NCBI RefSeq assembly: GCF_003755185.1
Contig: NZ_RKIC01000016.1
Location: 62,001 to 126,000 of the forward strand
Origin: Frigoribacterium sp. PhB24
GTDB lineage: Bacteria > Actinomycetota > Actinomycetes > Actinomycetales > Microbacteriaceae
Direction of reading: 5' to 3'
Length of the DNA stretch: 64,000 nt
Within the stretch, counting starts at the first letter, position 1; each line of letters begins with the position of its first letter. Shown here piece by piece: positions 46,374 to 55,062 of this stretch. The translations under genes were made by a program, and so were the position numbers. A model generated the notes under the pieces. That model was given only the letters and a program-made list of their open reading frames with translations. It was not told the origin of the DNA and searched no databases.

Positions 46374-46421
46374 GGTCCGACGACATCCCGCCACGTCGCC
46401 ATCCCGCCCCGAGGAGCCCCC

Positions 46422-47426
46422 ATGCCGTTCCGCACCGTCGCCACGATCGTCGCCGACGGCGTCGCTCCCTTCGAGTTCGGGGTGCTGTGCGAGGTGTTCG
46501 GCCTCGACCGGACCGACGAGGGCGCGCCTCCGTTCGAGCACCGCATCGTGACCGAGCGCCCGGGGCTCGTCCGCACGAACCAGGGTTTCTCGATCACGGT
46601 CGACCTCGACCTGAGCGCCGCGGCCGACGCCGACGTCATCTGCGTGCCGGCCTTGTGGAACCGGCTCGACCAGGCCGAGCTCGTCTCGCCGGCCGTGCGC
46701 GAGCTGCTGGTCGCGGCCGAGGCCCGAGGGGCGTGGTTGCTCAGCGTCTGCAGCGGGGCGTTCGTGCTGGCCGAGGCGGGACTGCTCGACGGTCGCCGCG
46801 CGACGACCCACTGGCGGTACTCGGACGCCCTGCAACGCGAGCACCCCGCGATCGACGTCGACGCCGACGTGCTCTTCGTCGAGGACCGCCGCGTCATCAC
46901 GAGCGCGGGCACGGCCGCCGGTATCGACGCCTGCCTGCACCTCGTCCGTCGCGAGCACGGTGCCGCCGCCGCGAACGTGATCGCCCGGCGCATGGTCGTC
47001 CCGCCGCACCGCGACGGCGGGCAGAGCCAGTTCATCAAGACCCCCCTGCCGGTCGAGGTCGACGACTCGCTCGCACCGCTGACCGACTGGATGCTCGGGC
47101 ACCTCCGCGACGACCTGAGCATCGAGGGGTTGGCCGCGAGGGCCCACATGTCGCCGCGCACCTTCGCCCGTCGGTTCAAGGCGGAGTCGGGGGCGACGCC
47201 CGGGGCGTGGCTCACCCGCCAGCGCCTCCTGCGCTCGCAAGAGCTCCTCGAGACGACCGGGCTCGGCATCGACGCGATCGCCGACGAGGTGGGCTTCGGC
47301 TCGGCCGCGGTGCTGAGGCACCACTTCGCGCGCGTGCTCGGCACCACCCCGCGCGCCTACCGCTCGACGTTCGGCGGCGTCGACGACGTGCGCGACCTCG
47401 AGCGGGCGGGTGCCGCCACCGCGTGA
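46422..47426 (+). CDS. GlxA-family AraC regulator (DJ-1/PfpI + HTH)
   Basis: 334 aa. The N-terminal DJ-1/PfpI-like domain has SVCSGAFVLAEAGLLDGRRAT, with the Cys at the nucleophile-elbow position (about 110). The C-terminal AraC double HTH (LSIEGLAARAHMSPRTFARRFKAE and IDAIADEVGFGSAAVLRHHF) is about residues 225-315. Senses a small molecule through the first domain. The dispersed-repeat-like RLLRSQ segment at 47222 is inside the HTH linker. RBS GAGGAG. Divergent from the HD-domain gene, its likely target. Confidence 0.9.
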   Translation: MPFRTVATIVADGVAPFEFGVLCEVFGLDRTDEGAPPFEHRIVTERPGLVRTNQGFSITVDLDLSAAADADVICVPALWNRLDQAELVSPAVRELLVAAEARGAWLLSVCSGAFVLAEAGLLDGRRATTHWRYSDALQREHPAIDVDADVLFVEDRRVITSAGTAAGIDACLHLVRREHGAAAANVIARRMVVPPHRDGGQSQFIKTPLPVEVDDSLAPLTDWMLGHLRDDLSIEGLAARAHMSPRTFARRFKAESGATPGAWLTRQRLLRSQELLETTGLGIDAIADEVGFGSAAVLRHHFARVLGTTPRAYRSTFGGVDDVRDLERAGAATA

Positions 47427-47443
47427 CCGGGGTGCCCCGCTCC

Positions 47444-48457
47444 CTACTCGAAGGTCAGCTCGTCGGAGGTGCTGATGCGCATCAGGTACGTGACCGTGAA
47501 AGGGACGTCCTCGTCGATCGTGTAGCGCTTGCCGTCGAAGAGCGACTGGGCGCCGACGACGAGGTGGGCGGTGCCGGCCACACCGGGCACCTGCCACTGG
47601 CCCGACGGACCGGCCACGATCGAGACGACGGGGTGCACGGGGACCGTCCACGTCGGGTCGTCGGTGACCCGGTCGTCGACCTGGCGGCCGAAGGGGCAAC
47701 CGGCGGGCAGCAGCACCTGCTGCGTGACGCACCGTTCGTCGAGCTGCTGGTCGACCATGTCCTGCACGGCCTGGACGAACGCGACCCGCGGCTGCACCTC
47801 GATCGACACCCCCGACGTCGCCCCCACGCTGAGCGCGTCGGCCTCGACGGTCGGCGCCTCGAGGTAACGGGACGAGTGCCCGAGTTCGAACCGCGACGGC
47901 GCGAGCACCGTGAACCGGGTCGCGACGTCGGGGGCATCGGTCGTGACGTCGCGGCCGTCCACCGTGAACCGCGGGTCGTGCTGGGGCGTCACGTCGAGCT
48001 GGGCGGTGGGCGCCTGCACGAAACGCCAGGCGTGGAACAACCCGAACCGGGTGCCGGCCCGCTGCACGACGAACTGCGACTGCGCCGGGGCCTCGGCCGT
48101 GGCCGACGTGCCCTGCATCGAGTACGAGAGGGTGATCGCGTGCGTGTCGTCGCCGAGGTCGACGTCGCCCACCTCGGCCACGTCGTCGACGCCGCCGAGC
48201 GAGGGCACCTCGAGCAACACGTCGGCCAGCTGGTCGGTCGGCGTCACACCCGCGAGGGTCAAGGCGCTCGACGTGTCGCCACGGTCGACCGCGGCCACGT
48301 AGCCGCGCGCGAACCCGGCGGCGCTGTAGACGGTGGCGTTGAGCGCCACGACGGTGACCCAGAAACCGATCAGCACGAAGAGCAGCGCTCCACCCCAGAT
48401 CGCGACGAACGGCCAGCCGAGCGGTGAGCGCGTCCCCTCCCCCACAGACGACGACAT
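47444..48457 (-). CDS. Hypothetical membrane-anchored exported protein
   Basis: 337 aa. One N-terminal helix (PFVAIWGGALLFVLIGFWVTVV, about 16-38) then a large extracytoplasmic domain with only two Cys (ERCVTQQVLLPAGCP), probably a disulphide. No recognised catalytic motif. Family of secreted actinobacterial unknowns with beta-rich domain. A dispersed 11-mer (48470-48480) lies 13 bases before the start. Converges with the AraC gene. Confidence 0.6.
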   Translation of the reverse strand: MSSSVGEGTRSPLGWPFVAIWGGALLFVLIGFWVTVVALNATVYSAAGFARGYVAAVDRGDTSSALTLAGVTPTDQLADVLLEVPSLGGVDDVAEVGDVDLGDDTHAITLSYSMQGTSATAEAPAQSQFVVQRAGTRFGLFHAWRFVQAPTAQLDVTPQHDPRFTVDGRDVTTDAPDVATRFTVLAPSRFELGHSSRYLEAPTVEADALSVGATSGVSIEVQPRVAFVQAVQDMVDQQLDERCVTQQVLLPAGCPFGRQVDDRVTDDPTWTVPVHPVVSIVAGPSGQWQVPGVAGTAHLVVGAQSLFDGKRYTIDEDVPFTVTYLMRISTSDELTFE

Positions 48458-48561
48458 GACGACAACAATAGGAGGCGCGGGTCACGAACTCCCGAGCGTC
48501 ACCGGCGTCGCGGGTAGATTGGTGACCTCCCCCCACCCCCTCCCGAAAGGTGCTCGTCGTC

Positions 48562-49902
48562 GTGAGCGTGGCCCTCTCCGCCGAACAGCAGGCGCTGTAC
48601 GACGCGATCGAGAACACCCGCGAGCACATCTTCGTCACGGGGCGGGCCGGCACGGGCAAGTCGACGTTGCTGAACCACCTGTCGTGGAACACCTCGAAGC
48701 AGATCGTCATCTGTGCCCCCACCGGCGTCGCGGCGCTCAACGTCGGGGGCCAGACGATCCACTCGCTGTTCCGCCTCTCGGTGGGGCTGATCGCCGACCA
48801 CGACATCGAGCAGAACGCCGAGCTGCGCAAGCTGCTGAACACCATCGACACGCTCGTCATCGACGAGGTCTCGATGGTCAACGCCGACCTGATGGACGCG
48901 ATCGACCGCTCGCTGCGCCAGGCCCGCCAACGCAAGCACGAGCCGTTCGGCGGCGTGCAGGTCGTGCTCTTCGGCGACCCCTACCAGCTGCCCCCGGTAC
49001 CGGGTGACGCCGAAGAGCGCGAGTACTTCCGCGACAACTACCGCTCGATGTGGTTCTTCGACGCCAAGGTGTGGGCCGAGGCGAGCCTGCGCATCTACGA
49101 GCTGGCGTTCATCCACCGGCAGACCGAGGGCGACTTCAAAGAGATGCTCAACGCCGTGCGGCACGGTCGGGTCACGGCCGAGATCGCCGGGGCGCTGAAC
49201 GGCGCCGGCGCCCGACCGGTGCCGACCGACGGCGGGGCCATCACCCTGGCCACACGCAACGACACCGTCAACCGCATCAACAAGGTCGAACTCGACCGAC
49301 TGTCGGGCAAGGTGATGACCGCCAAGGCCGAGGTCAGCGGCGAGTTCGGCGGGCGTGCCTACCCGGCCGACGAGGCCCTCGAGCTCAAGGTCGGGGCCCG
49401 GGTGATGTTCCTCCGCAACGACTCCGAGCAGCGGTGGGTCAACGGCACCACGGGCGTCGTCACCCGGGTGCGCGACACCGTCTTCGTCGAGGTCGACGGC
49501 GAGGTGCACGAGGTGCAGCCCGTCGTGTGGGAGAAGCACAAGTACTCGTACTCGGCGACCACCAAGCAGCTCAAGAAAGACGTCGTGGCCGAGTTCACGC
49601 AGTTCCCGCTGCGGCTCGCCTGGGCCGTCACGATCCACAAGTCCCAGGGCAAGACCTACGACCGGGCCATCGTCGACCTCGGCTCGAGGGTGTTCAGCGC
49701 GGGGCAGACCTACGTCGCCCTGAGCCGCATCACCTCGCTCGAGGGTCTCTACCTGTCTCGCCCGCTCCGGCCTGCCGACATCATCGTCGACCTCGACGTC
49801 CGCCGCTTCATGAGTGAGGCGTCGCGCGTGCCGGCGATCAAGGCCGCCACCGACGCCGGCGTCCAGGACGACGCCACGGCCGCCACGGCCGCCACGGGTT
49901 GA
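48562..49902 (+). CDS. Pif1/RecD-like superfamily 1 DNA helicase
   Basis: 446 aa. Walker A GRAGTGKSTLL near 30-40, motif Ia APTGVAAL, motif II VIDEVSMV near 100, motif III GDPYQLPPV near 140, motif V AVTIHKSQGKTYDRA near 360 and motif VI YVALSRITSLEGLYL near 395. This is a Pif1-type 5'-3' helicase, unwinding G4 or R-loops; in G-rich genomes useful. Start uncertain: GTGs at 48550, 48562 and 48568 are all in frame; 48562 best fits the GAAAGG ribosome site. A TAGATT box (48515-48520) is upstream. Confidence 0.88.
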   Translation: MSVALSAEQQALYDAIENTREHIFVTGRAGTGKSTLLNHLSWNTSKQIVICAPTGVAALNVGGQTIHSLFRLSVGLIADHDIEQNAELRKLLNTIDTLVIDEVSMVNADLMDAIDRSLRQARQRKHEPFGGVQVVLFGDPYQLPPVPGDAEEREYFRDNYRSMWFFDAKVWAEASLRIYELAFIHRQTEGDFKEMLNAVRHGRVTAEIAGALNGAGARPVPTDGGAITLATRNDTVNRINKVELDRLSGKVMTAKAEVSGEFGGRAYPADEALELKVGARVMFLRNDSEQRWVNGTTGVVTRVRDTVFVEVDGEVHEVQPVVWEKHKYSYSATTKQLKKDVVAEFTQFPLRLAWAVTIHKSQGKTYDRAIVDLGSRVFSAGQTYVALSRITSLEGLYLSRPLRPADIIVDLDVRRFMSEASRVPAIKAATDAGVQDDATAATAATG

Positions 49903-49952
49903 GCGTTCGCCTCACGGCTCCGGCCTGACCGCTGCGACCCGACCGCTGCGGA

Positions 49953-50597
49953 TCAGGCAGCGGCCTTCGCGGCGGCGAGGTCGGCGAACAGCTCGGTGCT
50001 GAACCGGTACGCGGCGCAGACCTCGTCGAGCACGTGTTCCCGCTCGTCGGCCGACCAGGCGACCGAGTCGAGCTGACGCCGGTACGTCGTCTTGAACGAC
50101 TTCGGTTCGGCGATCTCGGCGAACAGGAAGAACCCGACTCCGTTCGTGTCGAACCCGAACCGGCGTTGCAGGATGCTGCGGATCAGGTGCCCGCCCGACA
50201 GATCGCCGAGGCACCGCGTGTAGTGGTGCGCGATGAACCCGCCGGCCCAGGTCGAGGCGAGCTCGATGCGGTCGACGTACGCCCGGGTGCTCGGCAGCGG
50301 CGAGACCAGCGCGCGCCACTCGTCGCCGAGCAGGAACGCCAGGTCGGCCTCGATGGCGGGCAGCCGGGTCAGACCCGGGGCGAGGAACGGTGCCACGACG
50401 ACGTCGCCCGACCAGCGCTCGGCGGCGTCCTCGAGGGCGGCGTAGACGAAGTAGTGCTGGGCGAGCAGCTGCACGTAGTCGTCGCGCGTGCCGCGGCCGA
50501 TCAGCAGGTCGGTCATGAACGTGCAGCCGACGTCGGCGGGGACACGCTCGGCCGTACGCTCGCGCACCGCCTCGGAGAAGGGGATGACGACGGTCAT
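49953..50597 (-). CDS. hmuO: Haem oxygenase (biliverdin-producing)
   Basis: 214 aa, all-helical HO. YVQLLAQHYFVYAALEDA gives the proximal His near residue 48, and the distal helix CLGDLSGGHLIRS carries the GDLSGG signature over haem. Opens haem to biliverdin, CO and Fe(II), releasing host or environmental iron. ATG 50597 with AGGAGGT. A DtxR/IdeR-like operator (50624-50639) sits right upstream, so it should be derepressed in iron starvation, as hmuO is in Corynebacterium. Confidence 0.93.
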   Translation of the reverse strand: MTVVIPFSEAVRERTAERVPADVGCTFMTDLLIGRGTRDDYVQLLAQHYFVYAALEDAAERWSGDVVVAPFLAPGLTRLPAIEADLAFLLGDEWRALVSPLPSTRAYVDRIELASTWAGGFIAHHYTRCLGDLSGGHLIRSILQRRFGFDTNGVGFFLFAEIAEPKSFKTTYRRQLDSVAWSADEREHVLDEVCAAYRFSTELFADLAAAKAAA

Positions 50598-50623
50598 GGG
50601 GCGCACCTCCTGGGGTGACCTGG

Positions 50624-50639
50624 GTTAGGTGACCCTAAC
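50624..50639. promoter_or_regulatory. DtxR/IdeR-like iron box before haem oxygenase
   Basis: GTTAGGTGACCCTAAC is a perfect 6-4-6 palindrome close to the iron-box consensus TTAGGTTAGSCTAACCTAA. It ends 27 bases before the haem-oxygenase start and overlaps the likely promoter. Confidence 0.8.
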
Positions 50640-50740
50640 CCTAGCCAGGGAGGCGCGGTGCCGGTAGCCCCCGGGACCGATCCCGGCGCACACGCAGGTG
50701 CATCACGGCCCGCTGCGAGGCGGGGCATGCCCCGGCAGGA

Positions 50741-51193
50741 TCAGCGGCGACGACGCTCGGCACCCACGGCGGTCGCGAGCAGCAGCAGACCACCGGCGAG
50801 GTGAGTGACGTTGTCACCGAGGTTGAACGCCAAGAAGTTGACGTCGGTGCCCTCGAGGAAGAACCCGGCGACGCCGAAGACCACGAAGACCAGGCCGACC
50901 ACGGTGTTGATGTAGCGGGCGCTCGCCCGCGACGACGCACCCGCGATGATCAGCGCGGCGCCGGCCAGCACCCAGACGACGACCAGCGCCGGGTTGAGGT
51001 TCCAGACGAACCAGAGCGAGGCGCCCTGCGGGGAGAAGAAGGTGCCCATGTCCTCGACGAGGAACCCGATGGCCCCGAGCACCAGGAAGACCGTCCCGAC
51101 GAACAGGCCGGCCCCGCGGTTGGGCGACTCGCGGATGGTCGGCTCGTAGGGAGCCGGGGTCGCCGTGGTCGTGGTGCCGTGGGTGCTGCTCAT
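50741..51193 (-). CDS. DUF4383 membrane protein
   Basis: 150 aa, four membrane helices. NRGAGLFVGTVFLVLGAIGFL, RYINTVVGLVFVVFGVAGFF and the signature FNLGDNVTHLAGGLLLLATA match DUF4383. A family in actinobacteria and cyanobacteria of unknown role. Monocistronic. The 140 bp between it and the haem-oxygenase start hold the iron box and a 10/11 dispersed repeat. Confidence 0.85.
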   Translation of the reverse strand: MSSTHGTTTTATPAPYEPTIRESPNRGAGLFVGTVFLVLGAIGFLVEDMGTFFSPQGASLWFVWNLNPALVVVWVLAGAALIIAGASSRASARYINTVVGLVFVVFGVAGFFLEGTDVNFLAFNLGDNVTHLAGGLLLLATAVGAERRRR

Positions 51194-51291
51194 GGGGGTG
51201 CCTCTCGTCGGTCCGGTCGCTGTCCAGTATGCCCGCCACCCGCGGCGGGCCGCCCGAGCCGGACGGGCGCGTGGCTGGCAGGATCGTCCCC

Positions 51292-52221
51292 ATGACCCCG
51301 ATGCCCCTCCGCCTGGTCGTGGCGATCAACCCCGGTGCGTCCGCCGGCGGCCGCACGCACCTCGTCGACGGGATGCTCGCCGTGTTGCGGGAGGCAGGCC
51401 ACACCGTCGTGCCGCTCACCGAGTCGAGCTACGACGACCTCGTGGCCGCTGCACACCGCGAGCTCGATCCCGAGCGCGGCGAGCGCCCCGACGCGCTGAT
51501 CGTCGTCGGCGGCGACGGCATGGTGAACCTCGGGGCGAACCTCGTCGCGGGCACCGACGTGCCGCTGGGACTGGTGCCGACGGGCACCGGCAACGACACG
51601 GCCCGCGCCTTCGGGCTGCCCCACGACGACGCCGAGGCGGCCACGCGCCTCCTGGTCCGGCTGCTCGAGAGTGAGCCGACCACCATCGACGCCGGACGCG
51701 TGCTGCAGGCCGACGGCCGTGCCACCTGGTTCGCCTGCATGGTGTCGGCCGGCTTCGACGCCGTCGTCAACGAGCGGGCCAACCGGTTGAGCTGGCCGAA
51801 GGGGCGCCGCCGGTACGACGTCGCCCTCGCGATCGAGCTGGTGCGCCTGCCGAGGATCTCGTACCGACTCGAGCTCGACGGCGTCGCCACGACCGTCGAG
51901 GGCACCCTGATCTCGATCGGCAACGGCCAGTCCCTCGGCGGGGGCATGAAGGTCACCCCGGACGCCGTGCTCGACGACGGGCTGCTCGACGTGCTCGTGG
52001 TCGAGCGGCTCACCCGGTGGCAGTTCGTGCGGTTGTTCCCGAGCGTGTTCCGCGGCACCCACCTGAGCCACCCGAACGTCACGGTGCACCGGGTGCGTCG
52101 TGCCGTCGTCGAGGCCGACGGGGTCGCCGCCTACGCGGACGGCGAGCGCGTCGGGCCGCTGCCCGTCACGGTCGAGGTCGTTCCCGGCGCCCTGCACGTG
52201 TACGCCGCGATCGGGCGCTGA
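51292..52221 (+). CDS. Diacylglycerol kinase family lipid kinase
   Basis: 309-aa soluble DagK/YegS-type kinase. VVAINPGASAG, VVGGDGMVNLGAN (catalytic GGDG near 80) and VPTGTGNDTARAFGLP near 105, then IGNGQSLGGGMKVTPDAVLDDGLLDV near 225, are the family blocks. It phosphorylates diacylglycerol or a similar lipid alcohol, recycling it to phospholipid or making PIM precursors. ATG after CAGGAT, perhaps leaderless. Confidence 0.92.
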   Translation: MTPMPLRLVVAINPGASAGGRTHLVDGMLAVLREAGHTVVPLTESSYDDLVAAAHRELDPERGERPDALIVVGGDGMVNLGANLVAGTDVPLGLVPTGTGNDTARAFGLPHDDAEAATRLLVRLLESEPTTIDAGRVLQADGRATWFACMVSAGFDAVVNERANRLSWPKGRRRYDVALAIELVRLPRISYRLELDGVATTVEGTLISIGNGQSLGGGMKVTPDAVLDDGLLDVLVVERLTRWQFVRLFPSVFRGTHLSHPNVTVHRVRRAVVEADGVAAYADGERVGPLPVTVEVVPGALHVYAAIGR

Positions 52222-52223
52222 CC

Positions 52224-53183
52224 TCAGCCGCGGTGCAGCGTCTCGCGGGGATACTCGCCGAACCGCTGCTGGTACGCGGCCGAGAACCGACCGAGGTGGG
52301 CGAAGGCCCAGTGCCGGGCCACGTCGGCGACGGTCGTGGAGTCCGGGGGGGCCGCCCGGAGGGCCTCGTGCACGCGCTCGAGCCGGATCTCGCGCAGGTA
52401 CGCCGTGGGCGTGGTGTCGAGGTGCCGACTGAACGCCTGCTGCAGTCCTCGAGGCGTGAGCCCCGCCTCCCGGGCGATGTCGACGGCCGAGATGGGCAGG
52501 TGGGCGCTCGCGTGCATGTACTCGACGGCCAGACGCAGGCTCGCGTTACGCGGCGCGAGCAGGGCCGCGGGCATCGGAGTCGAGGTGTGGACGAAGGTGT
52601 CGAGCAGGGCGCCGGCGGCGAGTCGGGCCATCTCGGTGCGCATCAGGTCGCTGGGTTCGCCCGATCCCAGGTAGACACGGCCGATCAAGCGCACGGTCGC
52701 GTGCCAGGCCTGCACCGCAGCCGACGAGACGGGGGCAGCGTGGTCGAAGCGGATCGTGCCGGGCATGATGCCGTACCGCTCGGCCGCCACCTCGTCCACG
52801 ACGGACTTCGACAGGTGCAGCAGACTCTGGTTGACGTCCTCGGTGGTGAACTCGAACTCGCGCCCCTCGGGGAAGAGGATCGGCCGCCCGACGGCGCCGG
52901 CCACCTCGTCGCGACCGTTGTCGACGGTCGAACGCCCGTCGAGCAGCCAGTGCACGACGTGCTCGTCGCCCGCCGCCGCCTGGCCGTCGACGCGGCCCAT
53001 GAACATCGTGGAGCGCAAGGTCATCGCCCCGTCACCGACGATGGTGTGGCGGAACTCGAAAGGCGCCTCGGACGGGGCGACGTGGAAGCCACGACCGTTG
53101 TAACCGGCCTGCAGGATGGCGACGGCCTCGTCGAGATCGCGTCCGCGCGCGTCGAAGCGCATCTTGTCGTCCCGGGCAGCCAT
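52224..53183 (-). CDS. AraC-family transcriptional regulator
   Basis: 319 aa. C-terminal HTH_18: ISAVDIAREAGLTPRGLQQAFSRHLDTTPTAYLREIRLERVHEAL and VADVARHWAFAHLGRFSAAYQQRFGEYP (about 230-315). The N-terminal half is a sensor like that of the AraC_binding_2 (ToxT/cupin-like) group. ATG 53183 follows an ACAATT -10-like box by 7 bases; a GTG at 53219 would be an alternative. Converges with the lipid kinase gene, 2 bases apart. Confidence 0.87.
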   Translation of the reverse strand: MAARDDKMRFDARGRDLDEAVAILQAGYNGRGFHVAPSEAPFEFRHTIVGDGAMTLRSTMFMGRVDGQAAAGDEHVVHWLLDGRSTVDNGRDEVAGAVGRPILFPEGREFEFTTEDVNQSLLHLSKSVVDEVAAERYGIMPGTIRFDHAAPVSSAAVQAWHATVRLIGRVYLGSGEPSDLMRTEMARLAAGALLDTFVHTSTPMPAALLAPRNASLRLAVEYMHASAHLPISAVDIAREAGLTPRGLQQAFSRHLDTTPTAYLREIRLERVHEALRAAPPDSTTVADVARHWAFAHLGRFSAAYQQRFGEYPRETLHRG

Positions 53184-53512
53184 CTCACCGAATTGTTGCA
53201 CGCACTCCAAAGCCCGCACCAGTCATTCCGAGGGGGGTTGACAAGTGCGTACCGTGCCTGTCGACCCCGGCCCGCGCCGCACCTGCGCTCGGCAACTCCT
53301 GACCCGTGCTGCGGCCGCGGCGGACCGAGCGGCGCGACGAGCACGTCCAGCACGTGAGGGAGGATTTGCCGACCGGAGGCCCGGGCGGCCCGCGGGAACG
53401 TCGCCTCGGCCCCTCCGACGCCTCCTCCCCAAGGGAAACGTCTGGCACCCTCTGAACACGCGCGGAGGCGTGCTCGACGAGGGAGTCCGTCTTCTCGCCA
53501 CGCTCGTGTGGC
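53184..53512. other. Gene-poor 329-bp gap
   Basis: No convincing gene. It holds the left arm of the 18-bp inverted repeat (53289-53306) and a GC-rich stretch. The next start, 53513, has no clear ribosome site. Confidence 0.6.
53289..53306. repeat. 18-bp inverted repeat, left end of DUF559 unit 2
   Basis: tcggcaactcctgacccg; its exact reverse complement is at 54447-54464, 1.16 kb away, at the end of the DUF559 gene. A partial direct copy (12 bases) is at 54369-54380. Confidence 0.85.
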
Positions 53513-54478
53513 ATGACCACGATCGCCGAACTCGTCTCGTCCGCCGGGGGACTCCTCCACAAACACGACCTCGTCGCATCCGGTGCCACCGACCGGCATC
53601 TGACGGTCGCGGTTCGTTCCCGCACCGTCAGCAGGCCCCGGCGTGGGTGGTACTCCACCTGGGCGCCTGAGGACCCTCGATACATCGCGGTCGCCGTGGG
53701 TGGTCGACTCACCGGTGCGTCCGCGTTGCACCAGTTGGGCGCGTGGTCGTGGTCCCGGCCGCCGGTGACGGTGTCGGTCCCCGTGACGGCTTCGCGGCTG
53801 CGGCGCCGGCGCGGAGTGCGGGTCGTGTGGGATGCACTCGAGATCAGTGGTCGCGGTTCGACCTGGTCCGTCGACCCCCGTGACGCTCTTGCCCGGGCGG
53901 TGGTCGAGACCCGATCATTCGAGGATGCGGTGATCCTCGTCGACTGGGCCAGGCGGGTCGGCATCGTCGAGGGAGACGACGACGCAGCCGAAGTGCTGTC
54001 CCGAAAACGGGCAGACGCCGCCGGTCTCGTGGCGTGGAGCGACTCCGGCGCCGAGAGCATCCTCGAGAGCGCGGCGGGCACGAGGCTCCGGCAGGCAGGG
54101 CATCACGTCGTCCGCCAGGTGCCCATCCCCGGAACGCCGAAGATCATCGACATGGTGATCGACGGCATCATCGGTCTCGAGACGGACGGGCGCCTGCATC
54201 ATGAGACACGCTTCGACAAGGACCGCCTGAAAGATGCCGACATAGCTCGCGACGGGCGGGTCCCGTTCCGGGCAGGGACGGTGATGGTGCGGGACATGTG
54301 GGAGGCGACGGCCGGCGCGATCAGGACTCTCATCCGCACAGCGGGCGGGCCGCGGCCCGTCGTGGGTGTCGGCAACTCCTCCCTGCCGCGAGTGCTCGGA
54401 CCGAGGGGGCGGAGAACCTGGCGGCTCGCCCCACCCCGGCGACGCGCGGGTCAGGAGTTGCCGATGATGGCAGGGTGA
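53513..54478 (+). CDS. AbiEi-like/DUF559 (Vsr-like nuclease fold) protein, paralogue 2
   Basis: 321 aa. N-terminal winged helix (IAELVSSAGGLLHKHDLVASGATDRHL, residues 3-30) and RPRRGWYSTW typical of AbiEi-type regions; C-terminal nuclease-like block RQVPIPGTPKIIDMVIDGI then GLETDGRLHHETRFDKDRL, with Asp, Glu and His in the DUF559/Vsr positions. Codon use is somewhat less GC-biased than in neighbours (e.g. cat, aaa, gca). Bracketed by an 18-bp inverted repeat; the right arm encodes the residues just before the stop (GQELPMMAG). Paralogue of the gene at 11326-12294. Confidence 0.7.
   Translation: MTTIAELVSSAGGLLHKHDLVASGATDRHLTVAVRSRTVSRPRRGWYSTWAPEDPRYIAVAVGGRLTGASALHQLGAWSWSRPPVTVSVPVTASRLRRRRGVRVVWDALEISGRGSTWSVDPRDALARAVVETRSFEDAVILVDWARRVGIVEGDDDAAEVLSRKRADAAGLVAWSDSGAESILESAAGTRLRQAGHHVVRQVPIPGTPKIIDMVIDGIIGLETDGRLHHETRFDKDRLKDADIARDGRVPFRAGTVMVRDMWEATAGAIRTLIRTAGGPRPVVGVGNSSLPRVLGPRGRRTWRLAPPRRRAGQELPMMAG
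54447..54464. repeat. 18-bp inverted repeat, right end of DUF559 unit 2
   Basis: Reverse complement of 53289-53306, overlapping codons at the end of the DUF559 gene. The pair encloses a 1176-bp unit, close in size to unit 1 (1140 bp between the palindromes at 11305 and 12444). Confidence 0.85.
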
Positions 54479-54561
54479 CGAGGGGCGCAGGACGGAACGG
54501 GGCCGTGGCAGCACGTGCCACCGCGAGCGGGTTCGCAGCCGGCGCGCCTACGGTCGACCGC

Positions 54562-55044
54562 ATGAGCCTCGACGACATCACCCTGACCACGATCCGCGGC
54601 GAGTCCACCACGTTCGGCGCCTACTCCGACAAGGTGGTGATGGTCGTGAACGTGGCCTCGCGCTGCGGCCTCGCACCGCAGTACGAGAAGCTCGAGGCGT
54701 TGCAGAAGCACTACGGCGAACAGGGCTTCACGGTGCTGGGCTTCCCCAGCAACCAGTTCTTCCAGGAGCTCTCGAGCGGCGAGGCCATCGAGGAGTACTG
54801 CTCGGCGACCTGGGGCGTGACCTTCCCGATGATGGAGAAGGTCAAGGTCAACGGCCGTGGCGAGCACCCGCTCTATACCGAGCTGAAGAAGGCCGCCGAC
54901 GTCGACGGCAAGGCCGGTCGCGTCAAGTGGAACTTCGAGAAATTCGTGATCACCCCTGGCGGCGCGGTGCACCGCTTCCGTCCGACGACCGAGCCGGACG
55001 CCCCCGAGGTCGTCGCGGTCATCGAGGAGGCGCTGGCCGGCTGA
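54562..55044 (+). CDS. Glutathione peroxidase-family protein (Cys type)
   Basis: 160-aa thioredoxin-fold peroxidase. The catalytic site has Cys in place of Sec: NVASRCGLAPQY near residue 35, then FPSNQFFQE (Gln) near 70 and WNFEKFVI (Trp, Asn) near 130. In actinobacteria without glutathione it probably uses thioredoxin. ATG follows TACGGT (54549-54554) by 7 bases; leaderless. Monocistronic. Confidence 0.93.
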   Translation: MSLDDITLTTIRGESTTFGAYSDKVVMVVNVASRCGLAPQYEKLEALQKHYGEQGFTVLGFPSNQFFQELSSGEAIEEYCSATWGVTFPMMEKVKVNGRGEHPLYTELKKAADVDGKAGRVKWNFEKFVITPGGAVHRFRPTTEPDAPEVVAVIEEALAG

Positions 55045-55062
55045 GCGAGGAAACCCTCGGCG

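Noticed and set aside
46106-48427. Plus-strand frame of 773 residues
   Set aside because: Overlaps the AraC regulator in a different frame and runs antisense to two other genes; composition is typical of a shadow frame.
46332-48935. Minus-strand frame of 867 residues
   Set aside because: Antisense to the GlxA-type regulator and out of frame with the membrane-anchored protein; no family features.
50641-50740. A small gene between DUF4383 and haem oxygenase
   Set aside because: No frame with a ribosome site; holds an iron box and a near copy of the dispersed repeat only.
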